Positions 43,973 to 56,209 of a stretch of DNA of 64,000 bases are shown piece after piece. The notes under the pieces are model-generated. The model worked only from the letters and a program-made list of their open reading frames with translations, had not been told where the DNA came from and did no database searches. Positions within the stretch are counted from its first letter, which is position 1; each line of letters begins with the position of its first letter. The DNA comes from Microstegium vimineum (taxonomy: Eukaryota > Streptophyta > Magnoliopsida > Poales > Poaceae). Location of the stretch: assembly GCA_022036555.1 (NCBI GenBank), contig CM039119.1:62001-126000 (forward strand), given 5' to 3'. The position numbers were made by a program, and so were the translations under genes.

Positions 43973-46028
43973 TTCGTAACACGATTTGGCACAAGGCGTG
44001 CATGTCGCTATGGGATGTCTTTTGGTTCAGCCTTTTGTTTCCGTGCCCAGCCAGCAGGCCTATCTCTATTTGGCTGGCAAGTGTAATTAGTAGCTTGTAC
44101 TGTGTTTTGTTTTGGCAAACTTGCTGCGAGCCTCATGCTTAGTTTGGTTTATTTGTACTTTAGTCTCGTAAAATATATGTACTTCGTGATTTAGAGGTCG
44201 TATACACTGGAGCTGCAGCGAAGCAAAGCAAGGCTGTTGTATTGCCTTTCTTGCAACCAGGAGTGTCGGTAAAGAGGCAACCTGCCTTTTATATGAAAAA
44301 AAAATTCCTTAAATTTTTTCGATCATTTTGATGACCTTAAATGTAAGTAGATCTTATTGAAAGCAATAACTTTGGTATAGAAAGTATCTTCATTTGACTC
44401 CTTACAAAAAAAAAAAGGTATTATTTTTGTAAGCCGTAAGTGTTAATACGTGATTATTTTGGTGTTAAAGATTTATATATTTTTTTAACAAAGTCCTCAA
44501 AGGGAAAAAAAAAACTCAAAACTAGATAGGTTTTGTCAATATCTATAAACTTTTTCATGTTTTATCAAATGTCACCGTTTGTGTTGCGTCACATGCCCAT
44601 ATGCACTGGTGTCATAGTGTTATTTGGTCATGGCAGTCCTTACATGACCAAAATAATTATATCAGTAATATTTTTAGAAACATTTTTTATTAAAATATTA
44701 AATTAAAAAGATTAAAAAAATCCCCATATGCGGGTGAACTCCTTAGTTTTATTTTGGAGGATTTACTAAATTTCATATGTTTGAATTTTAGTTTTATTTC
44801 AGGCGACAGTTATTACATATATTTTATACTACAATTACAGTTTTAGTTCGTTATAATTTATGTAGACATGATCTGTATTTTTTGGTTCTAGAAATAAACA
44901 ATATGTTAGACAAAACTACAAATCTTATAAAATCTTATATATATTGGTACAAAGACAATTTAACAATTACAATTATTTCTATAGGAGGACAAGGACAAAA
45001 ATTTAATATGTTATAACACAAAGACAAATAATAAAATATAAAACTAACAACTAGTTGATGGTACATTAGTGTTGCTTGAAATCATCTTAAATTTCAGGCA
45101 CCTGAAATATAGGAAAAGTGTTATTCTGGACCTCTGTCTAATGACGTAAGAATTCTGAATGAATAATCCTTTATAAAATATATAGAAATCTGATACTCCC
45201 TCCGTCCACGAAAGAATAGATTTCTGCGTTTGTCCTAAGTCAAACTTTTTAAACTTTGACCAAATTTCTAGAATAAATATTAAATATTATGGTATCAAAC
45301 TAGTGTCATTAGATTTATCTAAGAACATATTTTGTATGGTGCTCATTTTAAGTCATAGGTATTGTTGTATTGTTCTATAAAGTTAGTTAAAGTTAAAAAA
45401 GTTTGACTGACACGGATTCTAGAAATTGATTCTTTCGTGGACGGAGAGAGTAGATTTGTGAGTACCAAAAAAATCTATTTGATAGATAAATAGCAAAATT
45501 CCTCATAATAATGTACATTAATATTAGAAAAAAAAATAATGCAAAAATAAGGGAAGAATATAGCAAAATGAGACCGTCACAATATCTTTTTACTGTAGTT
45601 TTTTTTTTTGAGTAATCATAATAATTTTTAATGGATTTTTGGGCAATAATAATGATGTTTTAATGCAATTTTTTTGGGTGCTCGTAACAATAATTTTGAA
45701 TGCAAAATTGGTAAGTAATAAAAAAAATCTTGGCACTTGAAACAGTTGGCACGTGCATTGAAGGTTGTTAATTTGTTACTCCTATTCCTATAGTAGTCGG
45801 TCTGGTCTCTAGTAAAGGATGAATCTGGTCGGTTGCATGCAATCAGATGCAGGGATCTGCGGAGTCTTTATCGCGCGCGATTCTTCACTTTGCCGTGAAC
45901 GACGTTGGATCTCGGCCAAGATTACTAGCTGCATCTGCAATCGTGGATTCGGCGGCCGATCGATCTGCAGCACTCGTCTACTATATAGTGTACTGTAATA
46001 GGTAGGGCGTGGATCGTGGACGACGACG
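43973..46028. other. Intergenic, AT-rich, with one MITE
   Basis: AT-rich sequence separates the unknown gene and the peptide transporter. It includes a Stowaway MITE at 45196-45450. Nothing else was recognised. Confidence 0.5.
45196..45450. mobile_element. Stowaway MITE
   Basis: The 255-bp element has ends CTCCCTCCGTCCACGAAAGA and the complement TCTTTCGTGGACGGAGAGAG, flanked by the dinucleotide TA on both sides. This is the standard Tc1/mariner-derived Stowaway structure. It lies about 580 bp upstream of the peptide transporter start. Confidence 0.93.
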
Positions 46029-47851
46029 ATGGAGGGGGAACGAACGAATCCATCGACGCCAATGGCCGGTGGAGGCGGAGATGAGAGTGAGACAACGACG
46101 ACGACGACGACGCTTGACGGGACGACGGACCACTCCGGCAAGCCGGCGGTGCGGAGCAAGACGGGGACGTGGCGCGCGTGCCCTTTCATCCTGGGCAACG
46201 AGTGCTGCGAGCGCCTGGCCTACTACGGCATGAGCTCCAACCTCGTCAACTACATGATCGACCGGCTCCACCAGGGGAACGCCGCCGCCGCCAACAACGT
46301 CAGCAACTGGTCCGGCACCTGCTACGTCATGCCCCTCCTCGGCGCCTTCCTCGCCGACGCCTACCTCGGCAGGTACCGCACCATCGCCGCCTTCATGGCG
46401 CTCTACATCGTCGGCCTCACGCTGCTCACCATGAGCGCCGCCGTCCCGGGGCTAAGGCCGGGGCCGATGACGTGACGGCGGGCCAGAGCGCCGCCTTCTT
46501 CGTGGCGCTCTACCTCATCGCGGTGGGCACGGGAGGCATCAAGCCCTGCGTCTCCTCCTTCGGCGCCGACCAGTTCGACGACGCCGACCCGCGCGAGCGC
46601 CACAGCAAGAGCTCCTTCTTCAACTGGTTCTACATGTCCATCAACGTGGGCGCCCTCGTCGCCTCCTCCGTGCTCGTCTGGGTCCAGATGAACGTCGGCT
46701 GGGGATGGGGCTTTGGCATCCCCGCCGTCGCCATGGCCGTCGCCGTCGCCAGCTTCCTGATGGGGAGCAAGCTGTACAGGCACCAGAAGCCGGGGGGAAG
46801 CCCGCTCACGAGGATGCTGCAGGTGCTGGTAGCCGCATGCAGGAAGAAGCAGCCGGTGGTGCCGGCGGACGCGTCCATGCTCCACGAGGCGCCGGCGGTG
46901 TCAACCATCCAGGGCAGCAGGAAGCTGGAGCACACGGAGCAGTTCCGGTGGCTGGATAGGGCGGCGGTCGTCGAGGATGATGATGATGATGACGCCGACA
47001 GCAGCAACAACAACAACAAGAGTAACCCGTGGCGGGTTTGCACTGTGACGCAGGTTGAGGAGCTCAAGAGTATGATCCGTCTGCTGCCGGTGTGGGCGAG
47101 CGGCATCGTCATGTCGGCGGTGTACAGCCAGATGAGCACCATGTTCGTGCTGCAGGGCAACACGCTGGACCCGCGCATGGGCTCCGGCGGCGGCTTCAAG
47201 ATCCCCTCCGCCTCGCTCTCCATCTTCGACACCCTCAGCGTCATCGCCTGGGCGCCCGTCTACGACCGCCTCGTCGTCCCCGCCGCGCGCCGCTGGACGG
47301 GGCACCCGCGCGGCTTCACCCAGCTCCAGCGCATGGGCATCGGCCTCGCCGTCTCCGTGCTCTCCATGCTCGCCGCGGGGGCGCTCGAGGTGGCCAGGCT
47401 CCGCGTCGCCGCGACGCACGGCATGCTCGACGACCCCACGGCCTACCTGCCCCTCTCCATCTTCTGGCAGGTGCCGCAGTACTTTATCATCGGGGCCGCC
47501 GAGGTGTTCACCTTTATCGGCCAGATCGACTTCTTCTACGACCAGGCGCCGGACGCCATGAGGAGCATGGGCACCGCGCTCTCGCTCACCTCCTCCGCGC
47601 TCGGAAGCTACCTCAGCGCGCTGCTGGTCTCCGTCGTCACCGCCGTCACCACCAGGAACGGCGGCCTCGGATGGATCCCCGACAACCTCAACCGGGGACA
47701 CCTCGACTACTTCTTCTGGCTGCTCTCGCTGCTCAGCGTCGTCAACTTCGTCGTCTACCTCTGGATTGCAAAGTGGTACAGGTACAAGCAGGCAACCACA
47801 ACACCTACTAGTTATCAACTTAGCAGCAGCAGCACCAGTACTGCTGTATAG
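46029..47851 (+). CDS. NPF (PTR2-type) proton-coupled peptide/nitrate transporter, one-base frameshift
   Basis: A single exon would encode about 607 residues, the usual length for the family. Frame 1 runs from ATG 46029 through the proton-coupling motif ECCER (residues 58-62) and VMPLLGAFLADAYLGRYRT to VPGLRPG. It then meets TGA at 46473. The other frame picks up at about 46466 with DDVTAGQSAAFF and continues to the stop at 47851. It contains GTGGIKPCVSSFGADQFDD, NWFYMSINVGALVAS and IDFFYDQAPDAMRSMGTALS, the PTR2 signatures. The total of 1823 bp is one short of a multiple of three, so one base is missing near 46455-46470 in a GC-rich run. It is either a recent null allele or a sequence error. 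Such proteins have 12 membrane spans in plasma or vacuolar membrane. Sequence is nearest the NPF8 (di/tripeptide) group from memory. Confidence 0.85.
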
Positions 47852-48570
47852 GAGATGCAATGCAAGCTACACGGAGTACTCGATCCGTACCTACTGAAGA
47901 TGAACCTGCCTGCCTGCCACTAGCTCGCATATGTTTTTTTTCTTATATTATTATTTACATATATACTTCGCTCAAGTTCACCGTGTTTTGGGCTACGTAC
48001 TACACTACAGTAGTAATAAGTATTTTAATTTCACGGTTGTAATTAAATTACTAGCTAGTGCTCTTTCGCCCTCGCTATGTTCGCGCTTTTCTTTTCTTTG
48101 TATTGAAGAGCACCTAATATAAACAAGGAAGTTGAAACAGATAGAGAGAGAGAGGGATATAATTTCCTACAAGAAGTTAAAATTCTCCTCAATCCTCTCC
48201 ATTCCTTTCTAATCCTCTTAATCTCCTTCAATCCCCTTAGCCTTAGGCTTTATTTAGATGTACTCAGATTTGCATCAATCCACATATGTTGGATATATTA
48301 GATTGAAATTTCAATTAAATTCCACCCTAACATATATGGATTAAGGTGAACTCGATGATTATGTCCAAACAAGACCTTAGTTTGGATACAAAACGAATGA
48401 GACCTTAGCAGATTCCTTGTAGTGGAACATGACTTTAGCAGCAAATTCCTTGTAATAGAACATGCTTACTCCTGCTCGAAATCGCTCCTCAACTCACCAG
48501 GACATTAGCATGACCATAGAAATAGAGGGGAAGGTAGCAGTTCATAGATTTGAGACTTTAAAAAAAACTA
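47852..48570. other. Intergenic, no gene seen
   Basis: This is the 3' region of the peptide transporter followed by AT-rich sequence. It contains no recognised gene or repeat up to the target duplication (AAAAAAACTA, 48561-48570) of the foldback element. Confidence 0.5.
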
Positions 48571-50186
48571 GGCAAAATAGCCGTTTTGGTCCCTTAACTA
48601 TCACCGAAGGCTTAAATTGGCCTCTTAACTATCAAAATGGCCGTTTTGACCCCTCAACTATCACCGAATGCTCAAATTGGCCCCTGAACTATCAAAACGA
48701 CCACTTTAACCCTTAAACTTACGATTTTCGTCTCAATTTCATCCATTATCCCCGATCGATGGACACATGGACAGATGAACTGTGAAAAGGTCGAGACTAC
48801 CCCTCATTATTTTCTTTACTCGTTGGCCGCTCACGACGATTCCAACCTCGCCGTTTGTTTTAAAAATACCAAAATCTAATTTAATGTTAGAGAATTCAAA
48901 AAATAATTGTTCTACCTTAAAAAAATATGAAACTGGTTTCATATTTTTACTACAATCATGATATACTTTTTTATTACTCGCTTAGAATATTTAAAGCTTA
49001 TATAATCTCATAAAATTTAAAAGTAGGTTAAAGTGAAACAATGAATGCAAGCGGAGGTAAATTCTAGTCTAGCTTAACTAGGTAAACTTCAAGTGTTTTG
49101 TAAAATCATGCCATGGTACATCATTATACGTGGCTGGCGACAACGATCTGTGCTACACGACCCACACGAAAGACGACGCTAACTAGCAAAATCATGTCTC
49201 ATGTGGATAGCTCCTCATGAAAAGTAACTCCTCAAATTTGCATCCAGGTTATATGTTTTGTACTAGATTTGTTTAGAGAAATTATTCTCTACTATGTACC
49301 TTCAACGATCTATGCTCATTAATTTTTCTAAGTTAAAATAAACTTTTTTATGAATTTTCTAACATTAAATCATATTTTGGTATTTTTATGATTTAATGTT
49401 AGAAAATTCATAAAAAAGTTTATTTTAACTTAGAAAAATCAATGAGCACAGATCGTTGAAGGTACATAGTAGAGAATAATTTCTCTAAACAAATCTAGTA
49501 CAAAACATATAACCTGGATGCAAATTTGAGGGGTTACTTTTCATGAGGAGCTATCCACATGAGACATGATCTTGCTAGTCAGCGTCGTCTTTCGTGTGGG
49601 TCGTGTAGCACAGATCGTTGTCGCCAGCCACGTATGATGATGTACCATGACATGATTTTATAAAACACATGAAGTTTACCTTGTTAAGCTAGACTAGAAT
49701 TTACCTCCGCTTGCATTCATTGTTTCACTTTAACCTACTTTTGAATTTTATGAGATCATATAAACTTTTAAATATTCTAAGCGAGTAATAAAAAGGTATA
49801 TCATGATTGTAGTAAAAATATGAAATCAGTTTCATATATTTTTTTAAGGTAGAACAATTATTTTTTGAATTCTCTAACATTAAATTAGATTTTGGTATTT
49901 TTAAAACAAACGGTAGGGTTAGAAACGCCATGAGCAGTCAACAAGTAAAGAAAATAATGAGGGGAGGTTTTGACCTTTTCGCAGTTCATCTGTCCATGTA
50001 TCCATCGATGAGGGATAATGGATGAATTTGAGACAAAAATCATAAGTTTAAGGGCTAAACTGGCCGTTTTGATAGTTCAGGGACCAATTTGAACCTTCGT
50101 TGAGGGGTCAAAGTGGTCGTTTTGATAGTTCAGGGGTCAATTTGAGTCTTTGGTGATAGTTGATGGGCCAAAACGTCTATTTTGCC
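48571..50186. mobile_element. MULE-like foldback element, 1.6-kb near-complete inverted repeat
   Basis: The element begins GGCAAAATAGCCGTTTTGG and ends with the complement. It is flanked by a perfect 10-bp direct repeat AAAAAAACTA (48561-48570 and 50187-50196). The left arm 48571-49373 and right arm 49388-50186 pair over their full length with only scattered mismatches, around a 14-bp loop. The outer 150 bp of each arm repeats a motif like CCCCTGAACTATCAAAACG. Long inverted ends with 9-10 bp duplications fit Mutator-like elements. No transposase is encoded. If transcribed it would give a hairpin RNA of about 800 bp. Confidence 0.88.
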
Positions 50187-50360
50187 AAAAAAACTACTAC
50201 TACTACTAATTTTATGGTTTAACTAGTGCAAAAATTGCATTGGCAGGGGTGCCAATAACGAAGCTCCACCCCTGCATTAGGGGGTGCAATTAGACCATAA
50301 AGAGACCATCGGGTCTTGTATGGTGGTCATCAAGAATAATCAACGACACTGTTATATTTA

Positions 50361-50645
50361 CAGTGATTTTTTTCTACTGAAATTCTAAAAAAATTGTTGA
50401 GGACCAGCTGATCTCAATAGCAAGCCTTAGCTCCATACTCATGGGTATTTGTATTTCCATGTATTTATTTCAAAAAAATAGCAACATTAAAAATAATTAA
50501 TGACTATATATATATAGTGATTTTCCATTGAAATTCTCACAAATTGTCGAGGCCTAGCTAATCCCAAGTGGCAAGCTTTAGCTGCATTCTTAAACGAGTA
50601 CTCATATTTTCCCGTATTTATTTTAAAAGCAACGCTACTATTTTA
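50361..50645. repeat. Local tandem duplication, period about 155 bp
   Basis: The first copy (about 50361-50490, AGTGATTTTTTTCTACTG and AGCAAGCCTTAGCTCCAT) is repeated at about 50515-50645 (AGTGATTTTCCATTGAAAT and GGCAAGCTTTAGCTGCAT) with about 75% similarity. It lies between the foldback element and the SRPBCC gene. No coding role was seen. Confidence 0.65.
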
Positions 50646-51004
50646 AGCCTCCATTCCAACACAAGAATATTACATAAATTCGTAGTTGAAAACACACACA
50701 AAAAAAAAAGGTTGTGCATTCCAAAGGAGGGCTCCGTGGGAGGTGATGTACCCGTTGACAATGAGACAATTGTCGATGCAAGATTTATTGCTTCAACATT
50801 GGAAATGCTTATATGTGACAATGTGACTCAGTTTGCATTTTGAAGTCCATTTCCTATCTTCAATTGGTCAGGCAGGGTAAACAAAAATGGCTTTATAAAT
50901 GTAGATTTTTTTCTCTCTTCAGTCAATCAAAATCTTCCTTACTCATTGATCAGTTTGTGAGTATTTCTATAGTACATTTATATTTATGAGTATGAATCAA
51001 GTTT

Positions 51005-51181
51005 GTAGTTTTACTAAAATACGTGTAACATTTGAATCTTCAAATAAATTTATTTAAAAAACGAGATTCAAATTTTTTTCCAATGATATATATCATAAAT
51101 ATTAATATTTTTTAATATATATTTGGTGAAAGTTTTTTTTAAGCGAAAAAGACACTATTTCTATTTCTAGGACAGGGAGTA
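51005..51181 (-). mobile_element. One-ended Stowaway-like MITE remnant
   Basis: The sequence matches 59690-59879 at about 75%, including AATAAATTTATT and TTTTTAATATATATTT. It ends GACAGGGAGTA, the complement of a degenerate Stowaway end with TA. The other terminus is not recognisable. Confidence 0.6.
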
Positions 51182-51339
51182 TTTATTTTAGTGCTAATAA
51201 CGACAAACGTACCGAGGCACCTTGGGAAGCTGGAAAGCACGGCCGGCACCTTGGGAGTCCCGGACAGGTTTGTTCCCTTCCTATTTTTCGTTCTTTTCTT
51301 TGTGCTGGAGCGGAGACTAGCTAGTCAGATTCTTGAGCC

Positions 51340-51837
51340 ATGGATGGGGATGGGCAGGCTACTGGCAAGTGGCGCGGCACGGCGAGCGGGGTGGTGAGCG
51401 CGCCCGTGGACCGCGTGTGGGAGCTGGTGTCGGCCACGTCTCGGCTGCGCGAGTGGATGCCCATGGTGGAGTCGTGCACCGCGGTGGCCGGCGACGAGGG
51501 CGTGCCGGGCTACGTGCGCCTCGTGCGCGGCGGCCTCATGTTCCCGCAGCAGGCGTCGTCGTCGTCGTGGGTCAGGGAGAGGCTGGTGGCCATGGAACAC
51601 GCCTCCCGCTCCTACACCTACCTCATGGAGGACGGCAACGTCGGCCTCGCCGGCTCCCGCAACACCATCAGCCTCTTCGACTACGGCAACGGCGACGGCG
51701 CAGGTGCAACGCTGGTGGTGTGGAGCTTCGAGATGGAGCCTGTGGACGGCGCCAACCAGGACGCCCTGCTCGACTACCTCCGCATCCTCTACAAGTCCTG
51801 CATCGACACCATCCCCGCTTCGGCCTGCTGCTGCTAG
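51340..51837 (+). CDS. SRPBCC (Bet v 1/START-like) protein, lachrymatory-factor-synthase-like
   Basis: A single exon encodes 165 residues. The pattern is that of the polyketide cyclase/LFS-like branch of the SRPBCC superfamily, a helix-grip fold with a ligand cavity. It starts GKWRGTASGVVSAPVDRVWELVS and SRLREWMPMVESC. It continues with PGYVRLVRGG, then VRERLVAMEHASRSYTYLM and VVWSFEMEP, and ends with the long C-terminal helix DALLDYLRILYKSCIDTI and a CCC tail. Plant members of this group are often annotated as lachrymatory-factor synthase because of the onion enzyme. In grasses the substrate is unknown and that name should not be taken as function. It is GC-rich and intronless, and no targeting signal is seen. 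Confidence 0.85.
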   Translation: MDGDGQATGKWRGTASGVVSAPVDRVWELVSATSRLREWMPMVESCTAVAGDEGVPGYVRLVRGGLMFPQQASSSSWVRERLVAMEHASRSYTYLMEDGNVGLAGSRNTISLFDYGNGDGAGATLVVWSFEMEPVDGANQDALLDYLRILYKSCIDTIPASACCC

Positions 51838-52197
51838 TCAGCCAGTGCTCTGCCCTGCTCTCATATATGTATCATGTATTTTATGGAATAAAATATGCAC
51901 CCCAAACATATATATAAGTACATCAATAATAATTCTCTGAAATAATAGCTCTTCTGGCTCAGCATATACGATCATACTGATGAATTTGAACATACTACAA
52001 GCTAAGGCAACCAAAGAACAGCCTAAAGGGGCAATGCAAGCACATTAATTTGACCTTGATTTTTATTGCTCGAATAGAATTTATCACTTCCATCACAAAT
52101 CAACTACTGCTGCTCGTAGCTAACCACCCTATCTGGTATCTGCCCTCCCTTCCAAAAAAAGAAAAGAAGAGAAGGAAACATGCTAGGTAGGATTGGT

Positions 52198-55100
52198 TCA
52201 AACATCAGCGAAGAAGTGGTATGTGCTGGAATCAAGCATGATGAGCCTTATTGCCGAGACCGCAGCAGCAGCAGCCAATGCAGTGAACCCAACAACATTC
52301 AGCCAGTGCCATGATTTCTGGATGGCAGACAGCTTAGGCCCCTTCACCATCAGGTACATGTGATTTGCGAGCACAAACGTAAGTGGGAAGGTGCTGAGGG
52401 CGCCCGTCAGGCTCATGAAGTCACCCAGGAATGGGAGCATCGCCGCCACCAGCGTGTTCACCGTCAGGTAGCCACCTCTCACTAGTACTCTGAACACTAT
52501 GTTGTGGATTTCAAAAGGACCACCACGCCCACTTCCATATTTTGTGTCCAGGAATTCATACATTGGGCTAGCAAATATCTGGAAAACATATGAAACTCAA
52601 GTTAGTCATCAAGCCGCCTCCATCAATAGCTACTACATCACAAAACTAAGTATGGCTACATCAAAACTAAATAGCTAGATGCATGTTGAAAGAGGTGTGT
52701 CTATATAGGACTAAATATTGCAGTTTGTTTACTTCAAAAAAAGTATATATATATATTTGAAGTAGCCATATTTAAACTGCGGACAGATTTGCAAGTTGGC
52801 TTACAGATTTGCGACTAGAAGAACAAAACAAAGAAGGTGGCTTACGTGCAGTGCTATGACGGTCTGAAAAAATGCCGACAGATTTGCAACAGCTTTTACC
52901 CAAACTGGGCCTGTGACACTGTTTAGCAGATAACCTGATGTTGAGGAACCATAAGCCCAGTAACCCATAAAGATTACAGCATAGAGAGGCAAAGAGCCAA
53001 CGGTGAACTGGAACCATAGAGCTTTCTCCATGTTCTTCACCACAGGAGGCCTTATGGTTGCCTGCAATATATTATATATTATTATTATTAACCACATAAT
53101 TAATAAGACGATTTCCTTTCTGCTACTAATAATAAGTTAATACTAACTAATACTAGCAGAAAATGATACCTGAATTTCTGGCAGCATACCAGTGTTGTAA
53201 GCAAACACAAGGTCTGCTACGGCACCTATTGTAGTGAAGACTCGGGTCGAATGTAATGATTTGGGAATACTGTAATCCCTCGCAGGCGATGTTATCCCTA
53301 GTATGAAACATCAGCGATGAAACAAAAATATCATATTAAAAATAGAAATGCATATGAAGTCATGGTATCAATAAAGACGGAGCCAAAGGATAATACCATC
53401 TCTCAATGACAGCACAAATGCTATCACAATATAGATGAGGCTGAAAAGTGTGGAGAATCCCAACCAAATCCTGAGAGCAGATAAATAAGGGATTCCAAAG
53501 GCAAAAAGAGCACAGACGAATCCTGATATTGCAATGCAGTAAGGGAGTTTCAGAACTCCAGCGTCACTAAAGAGTCCATATGTTGCCTGCAAATGGAAGG
53601 TGGCAAAATAAGTTTCCAGAGGAAAATATTTCGTAATTTAGATTTTAAAAATCAAGAGTAAACCAAACTATAATCTAACCTGTGTACAGCATGCTATCGA
53701 CAAATTCATCAATCTAATGGAAGGAAAAGCAAGAAATGGAAGTTCAGAAAAACCTCTACTTTACATACAGGAGGATCAAGAAATCTGATAGAGGCAGCCA
53801 TGGAGAGAAGGGAGTTTGATGTGGAAAAGAAACAGTATGTATCAATCTAAGGCGATTTCTTTTTTTTCCCCCTGGATCATACCTTGAGAGCTTGTCCAGC
53901 TAAGATGATAAAGCCAGTGTTGATCATGAAAAGGTTAACGTACTGCAGAGCCCATGTAAGCCCATAAATTTTCCGTCCTGTAGTCGAATGAAATGAAAAG
54001 AATAAAGAAACTAAAGAAAATGATCCATGGAAGACATATACAGTATATAGGAGGCAAAAGAACAATACTGCTGCAAGTGCAGAGCTAAAAAGGAAGTTGG
54101 CTACTGACCATATATGTGTCCAGCAAGATCTCTGTATCTGATATGGCGTTTTCCACCGACTTCATGGAGCCGTGCAAGAAGAGCATTAGCATACATGGAA
54201 ATGGCAGCAGCTAGGAGGAGGCCGCATGTGCCGCCGATCCAGCCTAAAGGGACCATAATTGAACCAGAGTATCCTAGAACATATGCGCTGTTGACCCCGG
54301 TTGTGAGGACGAAGCCAACTTGATACCAAGGATCTGAAAGAAAAAAGCAGGCATACAGAAATGGCTTTAGGATTCAATTATTAATTATTAAAATATAAAT
54401 GCATACATAAATACATTTAGTAATTATTACTATGGGTTTGGCCACGTGTACATACATGGTTGTTTCCTCCACTTTGTAAATTGAATAAAAAATAAAAGTT
54501 AGTGCTATTATTTGATTATTAATACAGATATATATGTGTAGCAGAAGAAATTTCTCCTCCGCTTTGGAAATTGAATAATAAATAAAAGTTTACTACTATT
54601 ATTTGATTAATACAGGTATATTTATGTAGCAGAAGAGATTTCATCCATGGAAGAGCAAAGCATGCAGTGAATGACCGAAGAAGGATTCTAAATATTACAT
54701 ACATCATGAGAAAGAGAGTTTGTTGTTCAGTTTTGTTTGTGAGAAGAAGCAGGAGTGCGCATGCAGAGATACATAGTCGTAGTAGATAGTAGAGGAGAAA
54801 AAGAAAAAATGAGGAGGAATGGCGTTACCAACGCTAATCTGGTGGGCGGTATCCTCGGAGATTTGGGGCGTCTCTCCCTTCTCGTCGGCGGCGTCGGCGT
54901 CCATGATCTTGATGGGCAGGAGGAGGGGCACCCTGTCGGGAGGAGCCTGGTCGTCGTCGTCGTAGAATTGCAGGCGCAGGGGCAGGTCCTCTGCATCGCA
55001 AGTGAAGGACGAGGAAGCGGAGGCGGCCTATAAAAAGGGAAGGAAGTTAGGAACACAAGGCCGCCGCAGCACAGTCACAGAAGACCAAAAGTAGCTCGCA

Positions 55101-55621
55101 TCATTTCCATTTCCATTTAAAATTTTATTTTAAAGGGAAATAAAAAAGAGCGAGAAACAATGATGGACACGTTTTTTATTATCGCCAAACTAAAGTAATG
55201 GGAACATGGGCATTCAATCAATACTTGACGCCTGACGTATCAATCAATCAATTAGAAAATCTAATGCGATTTGGTTGCTGAATGCTGCTGCCTTATGAGT
55301 GAGCCAGTGAGTGACAGTGGTCTACAAGGTACGTATAGTGATCTACTTACTTACCATGTGGAACACACACAAGACAAGAAAAATAATCTTGAAAAAGATT
55401 GAGGAAACATGAGATGCATGCCTAATAAAAATAAAAATAAAAATACTATGAGTAGCAGAGAGTAATACTATTATGACTGAATGGCTGACTGCTGACTGCC
55501 AGGTTTAGCACAACAGGAACAGGCATACACATACAGGCAGAGCGATCAAACTAAAGACGATGGCTCACGCAAGCAAAGCAATCATGGGTGAGTAGTGGAT
55601 GGAGGAGAATAAAATTAGAAT

Positions 55622-55661
<40 letters not shown>

Positions 55662-55745
55662 AGCAAGTGGTGATACAATTGACAAGGAAAAGAGGAGGGA
55701 AAGTGGGCAGGAAAGGAAAGAGGAGGAAGGAAGACTTACATCCAT
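52198..55745 (-). CDS. PROT: Proline transporter (ProT family, amino acid/auxin permease)
   Basis: Eight exons on the minus strand join in frame to 479 codons: 55745-55740, 55027-54829, 54333-54109, 53977-53883, 53586-53397, 53297-53170, 53061-52846 and 52578-52198. The protein imports proline (and, in known relatives, glycine betaine and GABA) with protons across the plasma membrane. An acidic N-terminal tail (AEDLPLRLQFYDDDDQ) precedes about 11 membrane spans. ProT-typical blocks are DPWYQVGFVLTTGVNSAYVL, MVPLGWIGGTCGLLLAAAIS, WALQYVNLFMINTGFIILAG, FAYNTGMLPEIQATIRPPVV and FASPMYEFLDTKYG. The first coding exon is only ATG GAT, followed by GTAAGT. If that exon is not used, an in-frame ATG (MDADAADEK) exists in exon 2. 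No damage is seen. Confidence 0.92.
55626..55658. repeat. (GA)n microsatellite
   Basis: A run of about 16 GA units lies in intron 1 of the proline transporter gene, just downstream of its first coding exon. On the gene strand it reads CT. GA/CT runs near starts can bind BBR/BPC factors in plants; no role is shown here. Confidence 0.85.
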
Positions 55746-56209
55746 TACTTTGCTTCTCGGGCTGCTGCTGTTATCTCTCTATCTCTAATCAGGAAGGGAA
55801 TCCAATCTGGAGTGGACGGCCTTCCTCTGCCTTGCCTTGCTTTGTGGTTGTCCGATTCCAATCCAATTAATGTCGTGTCGACGACGAATTGAGTTTACGG
55901 AGCACCTCAAAACTCGATCAAAATTCCAACTTTCTGATTGAATTGATTGATTCCCTGGGCTGGCGACTGGCCGCCACTAGCAGAGAAGGGTAGAAAGCAA
56001 AGCCAATCAGCAAAAGGAGGCCTTTTGCTCGTTGGTTCGTCGCCCGCTGACCACGACGAGCAGCACTGGCCGCATCCACCCCTCTTCGGCTCTCCTTCTC
56101 CTTCTCCTTCTTCTCCTGGGCAGCAGCCACCAGGTGAATCGCGTCGCCCTCGTCCTCCCCCACCTCTCCTCTTTCTTCCTGCGCCCAAGGAGGACGAACA
56201 AGACGAGAG

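Noticed and set aside
47092..47811. 239-codon plus-strand frame inside the peptide transporter
   Set aside because: It is an out-of-frame shadow rich in Arg, His and Pro with no family resemblance.
46901..47860. 319-codon minus-strand frame across the peptide transporter
   Set aside because: It is the reverse complement of a GC-rich coding exon. Its sequence is low-complexity Glu/Asp/Gly/Arg, and the plus strand carries the family motifs.
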